From: 2-02-FULL-45-10 sp046590235
GTDB lineage: Bacteria > Patescibacteriota > Patescibacteriia > Magasanikbacterales > GWA2-37-8
NCBI GenBank assembly: GCA_046590235.1
Contig: JBKJTY010000020.1
Location: forward strand, 1 to 25,106
DNA: 25,106 nucleotides
Direction of reading: 5' to 3'
The notes below the pieces were generated by a model, which saw nothing but the letters and a program-made list of their open reading frames with translations, did no database searches and had not been told where the DNA came from. A program made the translations under genes and the position numbers. Positions 1 through 8,043 of this stretch are shown one piece after another. Positions within the stretch are counted from its first letter, which is position 1. Every line of letters starts with the position of its first letter.

Positions 1-17
1 CTGTACTCACTAATTAA

Positions 18-812
18 TTAGTGATGAGCCTCTTCTTCGCCGTGCGGCTCAGACGAAGCTATGGTCATGTAAACGGTTGTCAAAATTGCAAAAACACCCG
101 CCTGGATTAGACCAACAATCAACTCAAGCAACATGAATGGTGTCGGCATGAGGAAACTAAGGATGCTAGAGATAACGGTAATAAGCACCTCACCAGCAAA
201 AATGTTTCCAAAGAGACGTAATGATAAGGAGGCAACTTTCGCAGCTTCACCAGCAACTTCAATAATACCCACAATAAATTCAACGAGGGCGCTGAAAATA
301 GCAATCGGACCTTTTTTAATACTTTTAACAATTGTACCAATCTGAATAAATTTATTAATCTGTGTAAAGAAGCCAATGCTAAAGAAAGCAAAAATGTGGG
401 ATGACAACACGGCGACCAACGCCATAGCTAGCGTGAGGTTAAGATCGGTGTTAGCAGGGCGGAGCAAGAAATTGTGTCCTACCATAATACTACCTGTTCC
501 CGGCAACAAACCTAACCAGTTCGACAAAAGGATGAAAAAGAAAACTGAGCCAATGATTGGTAAAAAGTGAATCGTCTTTTTACGATCACCCGTTACTTGG
601 TCGAAGTAACCCATGATCAACTCTAAAATGTGTTCTAAAGCGTTCTGGAATTTACCTGGGCGGAATTTAACCGTACTTTTCACCACAATACCTACCAATA
701 AAAAAATCACTAATGCCAACCAGGTGTTAACCAAAGTATTAGTGATCGGGAAATTGCCTACGTGAAAAAGTGTTTCAGGTGCAAGTGTTGGAATGTGGAG
801 TTCTGCGGCCAT
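18..812 (-). CDS. atpB: F-type ATP synthase subunit a
   Basis: Membrane subunit a of the F0 sector. It forms the proton half-channels next to the c-ring. The 264-residue protein has several hydrophobic segments and the family signature SLRLFGN, whose Arg is the essential channel residue. A second signature-like stretch near residue 110 (NWLGLLPGTG) also fits subunit a. Length is normal for the family. The ATG at 812 lies six bases after the stop of the atpI-like gene, so the two are co-transcribed from the promoter at 1146-1174. The stop codon sits inside a 16-bp perfect palindrome (8-23). The operon probably continues with atpE and others beyond the left edge, which is inference. Identification is secure. 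Confidence 0.96.
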   Translation of the reverse strand: MAAELHIPTLAPETLFHVGNFPITNTLVNTWLALVIFLLVGIVVKSTVKFRPGKFQNALEHILELIMGYFDQVTGDRKKTIHFLPIIGSVFFFILLSNWLGLLPGTGSIMVGHNFLLRPANTDLNLTLAMALVAVLSSHIFAFFSIGFFTQINKFIQIGTIVKSIKKGPIAIFSALVEFIVGIIEVAGEAAKVASLSLRLFGNIFAGEVLITVISSILSFLMPTPFMLLELIVGLIQAGVFAILTTVYMTIASSEPHGEEEAHH

Positions 813-818
813 AAGCTA

Positions 819-1100
819 TTATTTCTGAGTAGTATCTTTTTTTGGCGTACTGGTAATCGCTTGATATTCTTTACCGTAACGCTTCGACTTACGATAAATG
901 GAGATTGCCGAAGCTGTAAAAGCTAGCACTAGACCAAGCAGGAGGAAAAGCGGTCCTGTACCAAATTTATTATCTAAATATCTGCCAAGCAGTGCAAAAA
1001 GTACCGCTGGAGCAGCAATGGTGCCAGTAACGTCACCCACGATCTTCGATGCGAAGAGGTAGTATTCACGATCACTTTTTGGCTCGTTAGATTGCTTCAT
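819..1100 (-). CDS. AtpI/AtpZ-like small membrane protein
   Basis: A 93-residue protein with two membrane segments, the first rich in Gly/Ala, and a basic cytosolic tail. Its size and position directly before atpB match the AtpI/AtpZ family (PF09527-like), which assists c-ring assembly or ion handling in F-type ATPases. The frame is open further upstream to 1178, but that extension runs over the promoter at 1146-1174, so the start is put at the ATG at 1100 (MKQSNEPK). This leaves a leader of about 40 nt. No clear SD is visible. The family call rests on context and topology more than on a sequence motif. Confidence 0.8.
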   Translation of the reverse strand: MKQSNEPKSDREYYLFASKIVGDVTGTIAAPAVLFALLGRYLDNKFGTGPLFLLLGLVLAFTASAISIYRKSKRYGKEYQAITSTPKKDTTQK

Positions 1101-1145
1101 AGCACGCTTTTTAAAGACGTTTTTTACCTTACAAAAGGCGGGATT

Positions 1146-1174
1146 AGTATAAACAAAAAATGCTTGAAAGTCAA
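1146..1174 (-). promoter_or_regulatory. Sigma70-type promoter of atpI-atpB
   Basis: On the minus strand TTGACT (1169-1174) and TATACT (1146-1151) are separated by exactly 17 bp. The start of transcription should fall near 1139. The -35 box lies inside the terminator hairpin of the preceding tatD operon. Confidence 0.75.
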
Positions 1175-1182
1175 GCATTTTT
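1156..1182 (-). terminator. Intrinsic terminator after tatD
   Basis: A perfect 12-bp stem (AAAAATGCTTGA / TCAAGCATTTTT) with a 3-nt loop, with the T-run that ends the right arm running on past the stem on the minus strand. It lies 20 bp after the tatD stop. Its stem also contains the -35 box of the atpI promoter. Confidence 0.8.
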
Positions 1183-1201
1183 CAATTTGGCGTGTGTACA
1201 A

Positions 1202-2056
1202 CTAGCGAATTTTGCTAAAAAGACGTCTTGCGTTCTCGGTAGTGGCCTTTAAAACTTCATCCAAAGTAGTACCGCGAAGTTCCGCAATCTTGACTGCAGT
1301 AGCTTCAACCATCCACGGCTCCCCTCTTTTGCCGCGGTATGGGATTGGAGATAAATATGGACAATCTGTTTCAAGAAGAATTCTATCAAGCGGCATTTTC
1401 TTAACTACCTCGAGAAGGTCTTCTTGGGCTTGGGGATTTTTCTTTTGTGGCGGAAAAGTGATAACACCAGTGAATCCGATGTAGAAGCCCATTCGTAGGT
1501 ACTCCTGTGCGTATTGCCAGTTGCTGGTATAGCAGTGAATTGTGCCGCGCACTTTATCACCTACATTACTTCTAACGTCGCTTAATATCGTAGTAAGGTA
1601 CTGATGCGCTTCGCGACAATGTACGACCAATGGAAGATCACATTCGAGTGCAAGCTTAATATGTTGTTTGAAGACCTCAGTTTGTTTCGGTAGCACCTGC
1701 TCAGCTGTCATCCCCTCTGGTATGCGGTAGAGATCTAAACCACATTCCCCTACTCCGATTACCTTTGGGCTCTCGGCGAGCTTCCTGTAATATGCGTAAT
1801 CAAAATCTTCCTCGCGAGAACGAAAGGAAGATTCAGCTTCATCAACAAATTTTGAGAAAAGGTGTTCAGGGTGAAGACCGATAGACGCATACGCGCCCTC
1901 ATATTTTTCGGCGACTTCAACTCCCTTTTTGCTTGTATCGCTTTGTGTGCCCACCAAATTCATGATTACTCCTTTATCAAGGCTGCGCTTGATTACCTCA
2001 TCCATGTCATCTTTGTAGGCATTAAAATGACAGTGTGCGTGCGTATCAACCATCAT
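1202..2056 (-). CDS. tatD: TatD-family metal-dependent hydrolase (DNase)
   Basis: A 284-residue TIM-barrel hydrolase of the TatD family, metal-dependent DNases of the amidohydrolase superfamily. All metal-site motifs are in order: THAHCH at the N-terminus, GVGECGLD near residue 100, VVHCREA near 145, TIHCYTSN near 173 and LLETDCPYL near 232. It is slightly longer than the usual 255-265 residues because of an insert around residues 68-90. Two adjacent ATGs (2056 and 2053) are possible starts. It is the last gene of the rsmI-metG operon, four bases after the preceding gene, and is followed by a strong terminator. Cytosolic; the physiological substrate cannot be told from sequence. Confidence 0.94.
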   Translation of the reverse strand: MMVDTHAHCHFNAYKDDMDEVIKRSLDKGVIMNLVGTQSDTSKKGVEVAEKYEGAYASIGLHPEHLFSKFVDEAESSFRSREEDFDYAYYRKLAESPKVIGVGECGLDLYRIPEGMTAEQVLPKQTEVFKQHIKLALECDLPLVVHCREAHQYLTTILSDVRSNVGDKVRGTIHCYTSNWQYAQEYLRMGFYIGFTGVITFPPQKKNPQAQEDLLEVVKKMPLDRILLETDCPYLSPIPYRGKRGEPWMVEATAVKIAELRGTTLDEVLKATTENARRLFSKIR

Positions 2057-2060
2057 ACTA

Positions 2061-2321
2061 TTATTTTTTCACCTGCGCCTGAGCTTGCTGCTGGAATTGA
2101 GCCATCTGGGCATTCGCTTGTTCCATAGCTTTAGCATATTGCTGTTTAGCGCGCCATGCAAAGAAACTACTTATCACAAAACCAATTCCCATACTGACAT
2201 ATGGCATGTACGGGTTAGAAGCAAATTGCATGGAAAGGTCTGAGGGTAAATATTGTGCACCAGCAATAGGTAGCAAACCTAAAATTGCGAATACACCGGA
2301 AAGGATTTTGTTCTTGTCCAT
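2061..2321 (-). CDS. Small two-span membrane protein, unknown function
   Basis: An 86-residue protein I do not recognise. It has two hydrophobic segments (about residues 7-24 and 39-56) and a C-terminal Gln/Ala-rich amphipathic tail (residues 58-84) that would form a helix or coiled coil. Such a tail could lie along the membrane or bind a partner. It is four bases upstream of tatD and 27 bp downstream of another small membrane protein, inside the same operon. No SD precedes the ATG. It could be mistaken for a shadow frame, but tight spacing, clear topology and lack of a competing frame support it. Confidence 0.72.
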   Translation of the reverse strand: MDKNKILSGVFAILGLLPIAGAQYLPSDLSMQFASNPYMPYVSMGIGFVISSFFAWRAKQQYAKAMEQANAQMAQFQQQAQAQVKK

Positions 2322-2348
2322 ATACTTTTTATGAAATAAGTAAAATAA

Positions 2349-2648
2349 TTATTGTTTAGGCACTGACGGCCCTACTTCGTCTTTTTTAGAAAGAAGAAAA
2401 ATTCCGTAAATGACACTAATCGGGCTAAGCACTAAACAAACTACACCCGTCAAACCTAAGGCGATACGGATTATTTTTATAGCGGTAACAAATGTTGTTG
2501 GTGTAGCTAAGCCAGTCATGGTGTCTACTGGCTGACCCGCCAACATGGCGCTGATGATAAAGCTGCTGACGGCGTAGACTGTTAAGACCACCATCATAAT
2601 AATAAATGGCGCTGCGATAAATAAACAACCCTTGGTAGTACGTGTCAT
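2349..2648 (-). CDS. Small membrane protein, unknown function
   Basis: A 99-residue protein with two long hydrophobic segments (about residues 9-36 and 58-88) and a charged C-terminus. The frame extends upstream to 2771, inside the cvpA gene. The start is placed at the ATG at 2648 (MTRTTKG), seven bases after the cvpA stop, because the earlier part is only the antiphase of CvpA. It sits in a run of four small membrane-protein genes between metG and tatD. No motif suggests an activity. Confidence 0.72.
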   Translation of the reverse strand: MTRTTKGCLFIAAPFIIMMVVLTVYAVSSFIISAMLAGQPVDTMTGLATPTTFVTAIKIIRIALGLTGVVCLVLSPISVIYGIFLLSKKDEVGPSVPKQ

Positions 2649-2655
2649 AGAAAAA

Positions 2656-3183
2656 TTAATGAATAATATTTTGCAAAGCGTTTTGTAAAACACGGATTGC
2701 TTCAGGGACGAGCGGCCATAACAGTGACGCGACTTTACTGCACCAAGATGCCACATGTGACGCGTTAACATGTGCCATGAAGGTAGGACTGAGTGGAAAA
2801 CGACTGATAAAGTAAATGGTGATGCCTAACGCAACAACACCTTCAATGAAGCCTAGCACAGCACCAAGTAAGCGATTCAAACCACTTATTACAGGCAAGC
2901 GCGTAATAATTGAAAATACTTTATCCAGCAGATAAAAAATAAAACCGATTAAGCGGTTTACAATAAGGAAGACGATAATAAACGAAACAACATTAGTGAA
3001 GTTGGTATTCCAACCAGTTATACCTGCAAGCCAAATTGAAGGTGCAACATACCATCGACTTGCGAGGTAAACACCAAACACTGTACCTACCAGTGACCCT
3101 AAACTCGACATTAGCCCGAACCAGAACCCAAAAAGGGTGAAACCGGCTAAAATGGCGATAAGTATAAGGTCGAACATGTTCAT
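2656..3183 (-). CDS. CvpA-family membrane protein
   Basis: A 175-residue protein with about four membrane segments and the layout of the CvpA/colicin V production family. The N-terminus starts MFDLILIAILAG, followed by a Gly-rich first hairpin (FGFWFGLMSSLGSLVG), and a later VISGLNRLLGAVLGFIEG segment is the best conserved part of the family. CvpA proteins are linked to envelope homeostasis in other bacteria; the mechanism is unresolved. Two ATGs at 3183 and 3177 are possible starts. Family call is good; function here is unknown. Confidence 0.82.
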   Translation of the reverse strand: MNMFDLILIAILAGFTLFGFWFGLMSSLGSLVGTVFGVYLASRWYVAPSIWLAGITGWNTNFTNVVSFIIVFLIVNRLIGFIFYLLDKVFSIITRLPVISGLNRLLGAVLGFIEGVVALGITIYFISRFPLSPTFMAHVNASHVASWCSKVASLLWPLVPEAIRVLQNALQNIIH

Positions 3184-3192
3184 AATCTATGC

Positions 3193-3642
3193 TTAGGTAT
3201 TTCCCACGATAATAATTACCATAAACCCGAAAAAAAATACTAAAAGGGCGCCGATAAATATTTTAGACTGCTTGGACCACGGAATTGCCGCCTCTTTTTT
3301 GCTTGGTAAAACTCTGATAATTATCGTTATGAAGAAGAATAGGAATGAGATTAAGACCGCATAGGAGTAATATTTTTCTAGCTGAGGATACGACTCAAAC
3401 AATTTTATCCACCAATCTCTGAACCAAGAATCGTGATTGCCTCTACGCGCATAAACATTGTAACCTAATATTGAAAGTGCTGTGCTAAGCGTTCCCATCA
3501 AGCCAATACTGTAATTTTGCACTTTAGGGTTAGTAAGAAATGTAGCTTTTTTAATCAATACGAAATAAACGAATGCCCACACACCAAGTAATACCGCTGT
3601 TACAGCACTAAATATACCAATGGTAAGTATTGTGTCCTCCAT
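3193..3642 (-). CDS. Four-span membrane protein, unknown function
   Basis: A 149-residue protein I do not recognise. Four hydrophobic segments can be seen (about residues 5-30, 44-62, 92-110 and 126-147). Between the second and third lies a charged, aromatic-rich loop (residues 63-90, with WFRDWW). It starts three bases after the metG stop and runs into cvpA with a nine-base gap, so it is expressed with metG. No SD and no catalytic motif are visible. Confidence 0.72.
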   Translation of the reverse strand: MEDTILTIGIFSAVTAVLLGVWAFVYFVLIKKATFLTNPKVQNYSIGLMGTLSTALSILGYNVYARRGNHDSWFRDWWIKLFESYPQLEKYYSYAVLISFLFFFITIIIRVLPSKKEAAIPWSKQSKIFIGALLVFFFGFMVIIIVGNT

Positions 3643-3645
3643 ACA

Positions 3646-5187
3646 TTATTTTATTTCTAAACGAGGAAATAACGGCTCTGTTTTTTTAATCGTGTTGCCT
3701 ACGGTAAGCCCCACCCATTGCTGTAATTCATCTAGCGGTTTTGCAAACTCCTTCCCTACTTCGAGCCCTAGCTGAGCAAATATCTTTTCAGATGTTTCCG
3801 GCATCACCGGCCAAATCATAACTGCAATATGACGAAGTGATTCTGCGAGATAGTACAGTAAATCTTCTACTTCTTTTGTTTTACCAGCTTTAGCCATTGC
3901 CCATGGTTGCTTATCAGAGATTTGCTGGTCACAGAACGTGACAAATTTCCAAGTTGCTTCAAGGGCCAAATCAAAGCGCCAGCGGTTCATTGCTGTATTA
4001 TACGCCGGCCAGATCGTTTCGTTAAGTAGCTTGATGGTGGAGGTGTCCTCTGTCGTAACTTGCGGTACTACATTATTAGTATACTTTTCAATCATGGTCA
4101 GGATACGGTTGGTGAGATTACCAATGCCGTTGGCCAGATCACCATTATAGCGTTCCTGGAATTGTTTATGTGAAAAATTACCATCGTTATCAAAAGGAAT
4201 TTCTCGAGTGAGGAAGTAGCGCACAGATTCAAGCGGGTATTGCTCTACTAATTCAATCGGGTCGATAACGTTACCGAGCGATTTGCTCATCTTTTGTCCA
4301 TCCACAGTAATCCAGCCGTGTACTGCAATTTGTTTTGGTAATTCCACTCCTGCAGCCATCAACATTGCTGGCCACAATAATGAATGGAAGCGATTGATTT
4401 CTTTACCAACAACATGAACTGCTGGCCAGTATTTTTTGAAGTTTTTATCATCTTTAGAACCATAGCCAAGCGCGGTAATATAGTTCGTGAGCGCATCAAA
4501 CCAAACATACATAACCTGCGTACTGTCCCCCGGCACCGGAATACCCCATGGTAATTTATCGGCAGAACGAGAAATACTAATATCTTCCAAGCCATCCTTG
4601 AGGATACCCTTCATTTCGTTGAAACGGATATTTGGGTAGACAAAATCCGGCTGTTTTTCAAATAGTGTTTCGATTTGCTTCTGGAACGCTGACAATTTAA
4701 AGAAGTAGTTTTCTTCGGATAATTCTTCCGGTGCTTTGTTGTGCTCCGGACATTTTCCATCTACTAAATCTTTTTCCGTCTTGAAGGCTTCACAACCAAC
4801 GCAATAGAGACCGGTATATTTCTTTTTATAGATAAAGTCCTTTTCCTGTACTTCCTTCCAGAACGCTGCAGCGCCGACTAAATGACGCTCCTGTGTGGTG
4901 CGGATAAAATCGTCATTGGAAATATTCCATCGATCAGCAAGACTTTCAAAAACTGCGGACTTTTCAGTCACAAACGCTTCTACCTCTTTCCCCTGCTCCT
5001 TGGCGGTCTTAAGGATCTTCTGGCCGTGTTCGTCGGTGCCGGTGAGGAAATACACATCATTGCCGAGTAAACGCTGGTAGCGGGCCATTACGTCACTATA
5101 GAGCAACTCCAAAGCAAAGCCGATGTGTGGATTGGCGTTGGTATAAGCAATAGCAGTGGTGAGATAAAAGGTGTTTTTCTTTGGCAT
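3646..5187 (-). CDS. metG: Methionyl-tRNA synthetase
   Basis: Charges tRNA-Met. The 513-residue class I synthetase shows the ATP-site motif NPHIGFALE (HIGH-like) near residue 19 and KMSKSLGN near residue 300. The zinc knob has C-x2-C (YCVGCEA) and then C-x2-H (CPEH), the Cys3His arrangement known from the Thermus-type enzyme, not the four-Cys form. The helical anticodon domain follows and the protein ends near PLFPRLEIK. The C-terminal EMAP-like tRNA-binding domain found in many longer MetRS is absent. Three bases separate it from rsmI upstream and from the membrane-protein gene downstream. Identification is secure. Confidence 0.97.
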   Translation of the reverse strand: MPKKNTFYLTTAIAYTNANPHIGFALELLYSDVMARYQRLLGNDVYFLTGTDEHGQKILKTAKEQGKEVEAFVTEKSAVFESLADRWNISNDDFIRTTQERHLVGAAAFWKEVQEKDFIYKKKYTGLYCVGCEAFKTEKDLVDGKCPEHNKAPEELSEENYFFKLSAFQKQIETLFEKQPDFVYPNIRFNEMKGILKDGLEDISISRSADKLPWGIPVPGDSTQVMYVWFDALTNYITALGYGSKDDKNFKKYWPAVHVVGKEINRFHSLLWPAMLMAAGVELPKQIAVHGWITVDGQKMSKSLGNVIDPIELVEQYPLESVRYFLTREIPFDNDGNFSHKQFQERYNGDLANGIGNLTNRILTMIEKYTNNVVPQVTTEDTSTIKLLNETIWPAYNTAMNRWRFDLALEATWKFVTFCDQQISDKQPWAMAKAGKTKEVEDLLYYLAESLRHIAVMIWPVMPETSEKIFAQLGLEVGKEFAKPLDELQQWVGLTVGNTIKKTEPLFPRLEIK

Positions 5188-5190
5188 ATC

Positions 5191-5856
5191 TTATAAAGCA
5201 TTAATCACGACAACAAATTCCCCCCGTTCATCCATCTTGAGCTCTGAAAGCTCTGACGCTTTTATTCTATACAATGTTTCGAATTTCTTGGTTAGTTCTC
5301 GCCCGATCAGCACATCTCGAGTTGGCGGCAATACGGCAGCCAAATCATTTATACATTTTGTAATGCGGTGGCCAGACTCATAGAAAGCAACGGTATGTTC
5401 TATGGCCGCAGCTTCGGAGAAATATTTTTGGCGTTTATTTTTGTGTGGAGGAAAACCAAGAAAAGTGAAGCGATCTGTTGGGAAACCGGAAACGGAAAGG
5501 GCTGCGATGATGGCTGAGGCACCTGGAATAGGAACAATCTGTATCCCCCTCTTTACCAATTCCATGACTAACATGTTTCCTGGATCACTGATACCTGGCG
5601 TACCCGCATCGGTAACAAGCGCGAGATTTTTTCCATCTTGTAGCATTTGCTCAATCTCTTTGGTTCGTCGTGCATCACTGTGCTGATGGTAACTCATCGT
5701 AGCCGTCTTGATTTCATAGCGATCAAGTAGATTCTTGGTGACACGCGTGTCTTCGCATAAAATAAGATCGACGGTTTTAAGCGTCTCAACTGCCCGGAAA
5801 GTCATGTCTCCGAGGTTACCGATTGGCGTAGCTACAATGTGTAAAGTTCCTGGCAT
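5191..5856 (-). CDS. rsmI: 16S rRNA C1402 2'-O-methyltransferase
   Basis: SAM-dependent methyltransferase of the tetrapyrrole-methylase fold that modifies 16S rRNA C1402 in the decoding centre. Signature stretches are ATPIGNLGDMTFRA at the N-terminus, LCEDTRVTKNLL, and the SAM-binding LVTDAGTPGISDPG. The frame offers two ATGs, at 5865 and 5856. The first follows the predicted -10 box directly (5866-5871), so the transcript would begin at about 5859. The start at 5856 (221 residues) also matches where family members begin. The message would then be almost leaderless. First gene of the operon leading to metG and tatD; divergent from the gene at 5951. Confidence 0.93.
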   Translation of the reverse strand: MPGTLHIVATPIGNLGDMTFRAVETLKTVDLILCEDTRVTKNLLDRYEIKTATMSYHQHSDARRTKEIEQMLQDGKNLALVTDAGTPGISDPGNMLVMELVKRGIQIVPIPGASAIIAALSVSGFPTDRFTFLGFPPHKNKRQKYFSEAAAIEHTVAFYESGHRITKCINDLAAVLPPTRDVLIGRELTKKFETLYRIKASELSELKMDERGEFVVVINAL

Positions 5857-5865
5857 AATGCGCAT

Positions 5866-5894
5866 ACTTTAGCAATTTTCAATGAAAATAGCAA
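5866..5894 (-). promoter_or_regulatory. Promoter of the rsmI-metG-tatD operon
   Basis: Minus strand TTGCTA (5889-5894), a 17-bp spacer and TAAAGT (5866-5871), with TGC just before the -10 (extended -10 form). The first in-frame ATG abuts the -10 box, so the transcript should start between the two possible ATGs. Confidence 0.65.
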
Positions 5895-5897
5895 ATG

Positions 5898-5926
5898 TTG
5901 ACGACTACTTTGAACTATCGTAAACT
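5898..5926 (+). promoter_or_regulatory. Divergent promoter of the nuclease-like gene
   Basis: Plus strand TTGACG (5898-5903), a 17-bp spacer and TAAACT (5921-5926). The -35 box lies only three bases from the -35 box of the opposite rsmI promoter. An overlapping alternative is TTGAAC, a 16-bp spacer and TATTAT (5932-5937). Either one puts the transcript start after the ATG at 5927. Confidence 0.6.
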
Positions 5927-5950
5927 ATGACTATTATTAATACTTTTTTT

Positions 5951-6841
5951 ATGAAAAATTCTTTTGCTGGAATGGAGAGCCGGCTTGACGCTTCGTTTGC
6001 TCGTAAACGTGTTGAAAAAGAACAAAGTGCAGAACATGCATTTATTGAAGAAGCTCATAACCGAGCAATCGAAAACTTTGAAGATGAAGGGGAAATTGAC
6101 CCAACTACCTTTAAAAACTACGGTCGTGGCATGGTTTCTGAAGATTTGAAGTATGTCGCGCGAATGGAAAAGATTTTTGAAGCGCAACAAACCCCTTTTG
6201 AGGCTGAGGCTAAAAAATTAGCGACCATCTTTGAAGCCATTATCCACGAACAGATTGAACTCAATAATTGGCTTGGCGATAAAGTCACTACACGTAAGGC
6301 TTCACGCTATGACGATATTAAGAACGGTGTTGATACAATCGCAGAGCTGGAACATGATGCTGGCGGCACGTCCCATCTTGCACTCGCTCTTGATATTACC
6401 TACAGCAACCCAATGAAAAAATTGGATGCCATCCGAACTCAAATTGATAAAGGCACCCTAACAGAGGTTAAATACTTTGAATCATCAGACGGTGGAGTTA
6501 AAGGCACGCTTAGTCGAGTTCCACGCGTGGTTATTGGAGCAGATCGCCCAGCAGTACTCGAACTGGCACATCTCTGGATGGAAAAAAAAGGTAAAGGCTT
6601 GGCTGATCACCCTATGCAAATGCAGATTTTAGACGAGATCGCCATTCAGCTTACAAAATTTGCTGAATATGCACGATCACAGTCAAAAATTGATATCGCA
6701 GAAATATTTGAACGCCAGCTCCGACTTGTTAACAATATATATGAGCAAAAGAAAGAATTATCTAACAAACCTGGTATCAGGTCATATGGCGACACGGACG
6801 TGGTCTTCCAAAGAATTATCAGCGATCTAAAAACCTTTTAA
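5951..6841 (+). CDS. Hypothetical protein, possible PD-(D/E)XK-like nuclease
   Basis: A mostly charged, soluble protein (296 residues from this start). The N-terminal 90 residues are acidic and helical. The middle (about residues 85-140) holds SRYDDIKNGVD, then an Asp-ended hydrophobic strand LALALDITYS and Lys residues shortly after. This recalls the acid-strand-acid-lysine pattern of PD-(D/E)XK nucleases. A second strand, PRVVIGADRPAVLELA, and a helical C-terminus follow. I know similar uncharacterised proteins from CPR genomes, but no activity is established. The frame opens at 5927, but that ATG abuts the -10 box, so 5951 (MKNSFAG) or 5972 (MESRL) is likelier. It ends at a palindromic terminator shared with the convergent desulfurase gene. 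Confidence 0.75.
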   Translation: MKNSFAGMESRLDASFARKRVEKEQSAEHAFIEEAHNRAIENFEDEGEIDPTTFKNYGRGMVSEDLKYVARMEKIFEAQQTPFEAEAKKLATIFEAIIHEQIELNNWLGDKVTTRKASRYDDIKNGVDTIAELEHDAGGTSHLALALDITYSNPMKKLDAIRTQIDKGTLTEVKYFESSDGGVKGTLSRVPRVVIGADRPAVLELAHLWMEKKGKGLADHPMQMQILDEIAIQLTKFAEYARSQSKIDIAEIFERQLRLVNNIYEQKKELSNKPGIRSYGDTDVVFQRIISDLKTF

Positions 6842-6844
6842 AAC

Positions 6845-6870
6845 AAAATACGCCCCGCGGGGCGTATTTT
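6845..6870. terminator. Bidirectional intrinsic terminator
   Basis: A 26-bp perfect palindrome (left half AAAATACGCCCCG). Its GC core is flanked by A and T runs on both strands. It serves the plus-strand gene ending at 6841 and the minus-strand desulfurase, whose stop codon overlaps its edge. Confidence 0.9.
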
Positions 6871-8042
6871 TATTTTCTGATAAGTCTTATAGCAGTTTCA
6901 ACTGCTTGTATCGTTTGTGCGACATCTTGCTTGGAAGTGCTGTGTCCTATGGTAAGCCGGACACTAGCGAGGATTTCTGATTCACTCTTCCCTATCGCCT
7001 TTAATACATGTGATGGTTCACGAGATACTGCTGTGCAAGCGGAACCAGTTGCAGCCATGATACCAAGACTATCTAAATAAATAACCAGAGCTTCACCATC
7101 AACATCATTAAAAGTAACATTCAAGTTGTTTGGCAGACGATTTTCACCGATTACCGGACCATTAAGTGAAACATCTTTTATTTTCTTTTGGAGAGACTTC
7201 CAAAATAGGTCTAGTAACGTTTGCTCTTTCTTAACTTCCTTACTTTTATTTTTTTGGACCAATTCAAGCGCTTTTGCTAAACCCACAACTCCCGGAATGT
7301 TTTCAGTACCCGCGCGCTGCCCTCTTTCTTGGTTGCCACCGAACATTATCGGCTGTAATGAAACACCGCGGCGCACGTACAACAAACCAGTGCCTTTAGG
7401 TCCGTAAATCTTGCCACCGTTAATTGTCATGAGATCAACATGGAGTTTTTCTACATCAAGCTCAAGATAACCAGCTGCCTGGGCAGCGTCAGTGTGGAAA
7501 AATGGAAACGCTCTCCCCTTTTCTTTTCGTAAGCGAAGTAGTTGGCGACCAATTTCGGCAATTGGCTGAATGGTGCCGATTTCGTTATTGGCGTACATGA
7601 CGGAAATGAGAATAGTGTCATGGCGTATAGCTTTCATGACCTCTTGCGGCTGCACAAAACCATCTTTGTCTACAGGCAAAACGGTGATTTCGAAACCTTC
7701 TTTATATAATTGTTCGAGCGGATATAAAACAGCATGATGCTCGGTAGCAGTCGTAATAATGTGTTTGCCTTGCTTTGCGTGCGCACGAGCGATACCTAAA
7801 ATCGCCATGTTGTTAGATTCTGTTCCCCCGCTGGTAAAGGTGACGCAATCTGGTTGTGTGCGCAAAATTTCAGCAACGGAACGACGAGCGTCGTTAAGTG
7901 CGCCATTAGCAGTTAACCCCTCCTTATATAGAGCAGACGGATTACCGTAATGCTGACTAAAGAATGGCTGCATTGCCTTAAGAACCGCCGGGTCGACTGG
8001 CGTAGTAGCTGCATGATCGAGATAGACAATTTTCTTTTTCAT
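6870..8042 (-). CDS. Cysteine desulfurase (NifS/IscS family)
   Basis: PLP enzyme that takes sulfur from cysteine as an enzyme-bound persulfide for tRNA thiolation or Fe-S assembly. Motifs in its 390 residues: YLDHAATTPVDP at the start, TSGGTESNN, ATEHHAVL, HTDAAQAAG, the PLP-lysine segment NGGKIYGPKGTG (the usual Ser-x-His-Lys is changed to Gly-Gly-Lys), GTENIPG, and the catalytic Cys loop ATGSACTA. No iscU, iscR or other Fe-S gene is adjacent, so tRNA thiolation is a plausible main role (inference). It begins one base after the stop of a 26-residue microprotein (TAA-A-ATG), which suggests translational coupling. Confidence 0.95.
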   Translation of the reverse strand: MKKKIVYLDHAATTPVDPAVLKAMQPFFSQHYGNPSALYKEGLTANGALNDARRSVAEILRTQPDCVTFTSGGTESNNMAILGIARAHAKQGKHIITTATEHHAVLYPLEQLYKEGFEITVLPVDKDGFVQPQEVMKAIRHDTILISVMYANNEIGTIQPIAEIGRQLLRLRKEKGRAFPFFHTDAAQAAGYLELDVEKLHVDLMTINGGKIYGPKGTGLLYVRRGVSLQPIMFGGNQERGQRAGTENIPGVVGLAKALELVQKNKSKEVKKEQTLLDLFWKSLQKKIKDVSLNGPVIGENRLPNNLNVTFNDVDGEALVIYLDSLGIMAATGSACTAVSREPSHVLKAIGKSESEILASVRLTIGHSTSKQDVAQTIQAVETAIRLIRK

Positions 8043-8043
8043 T

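Noticed and set aside
2649..2771. N-terminal extension of the small membrane protein into cvpA
   Set aside because: It is antiphase CvpA sequence; the ATG at 2648 directly after the cvpA stop explains the gene.
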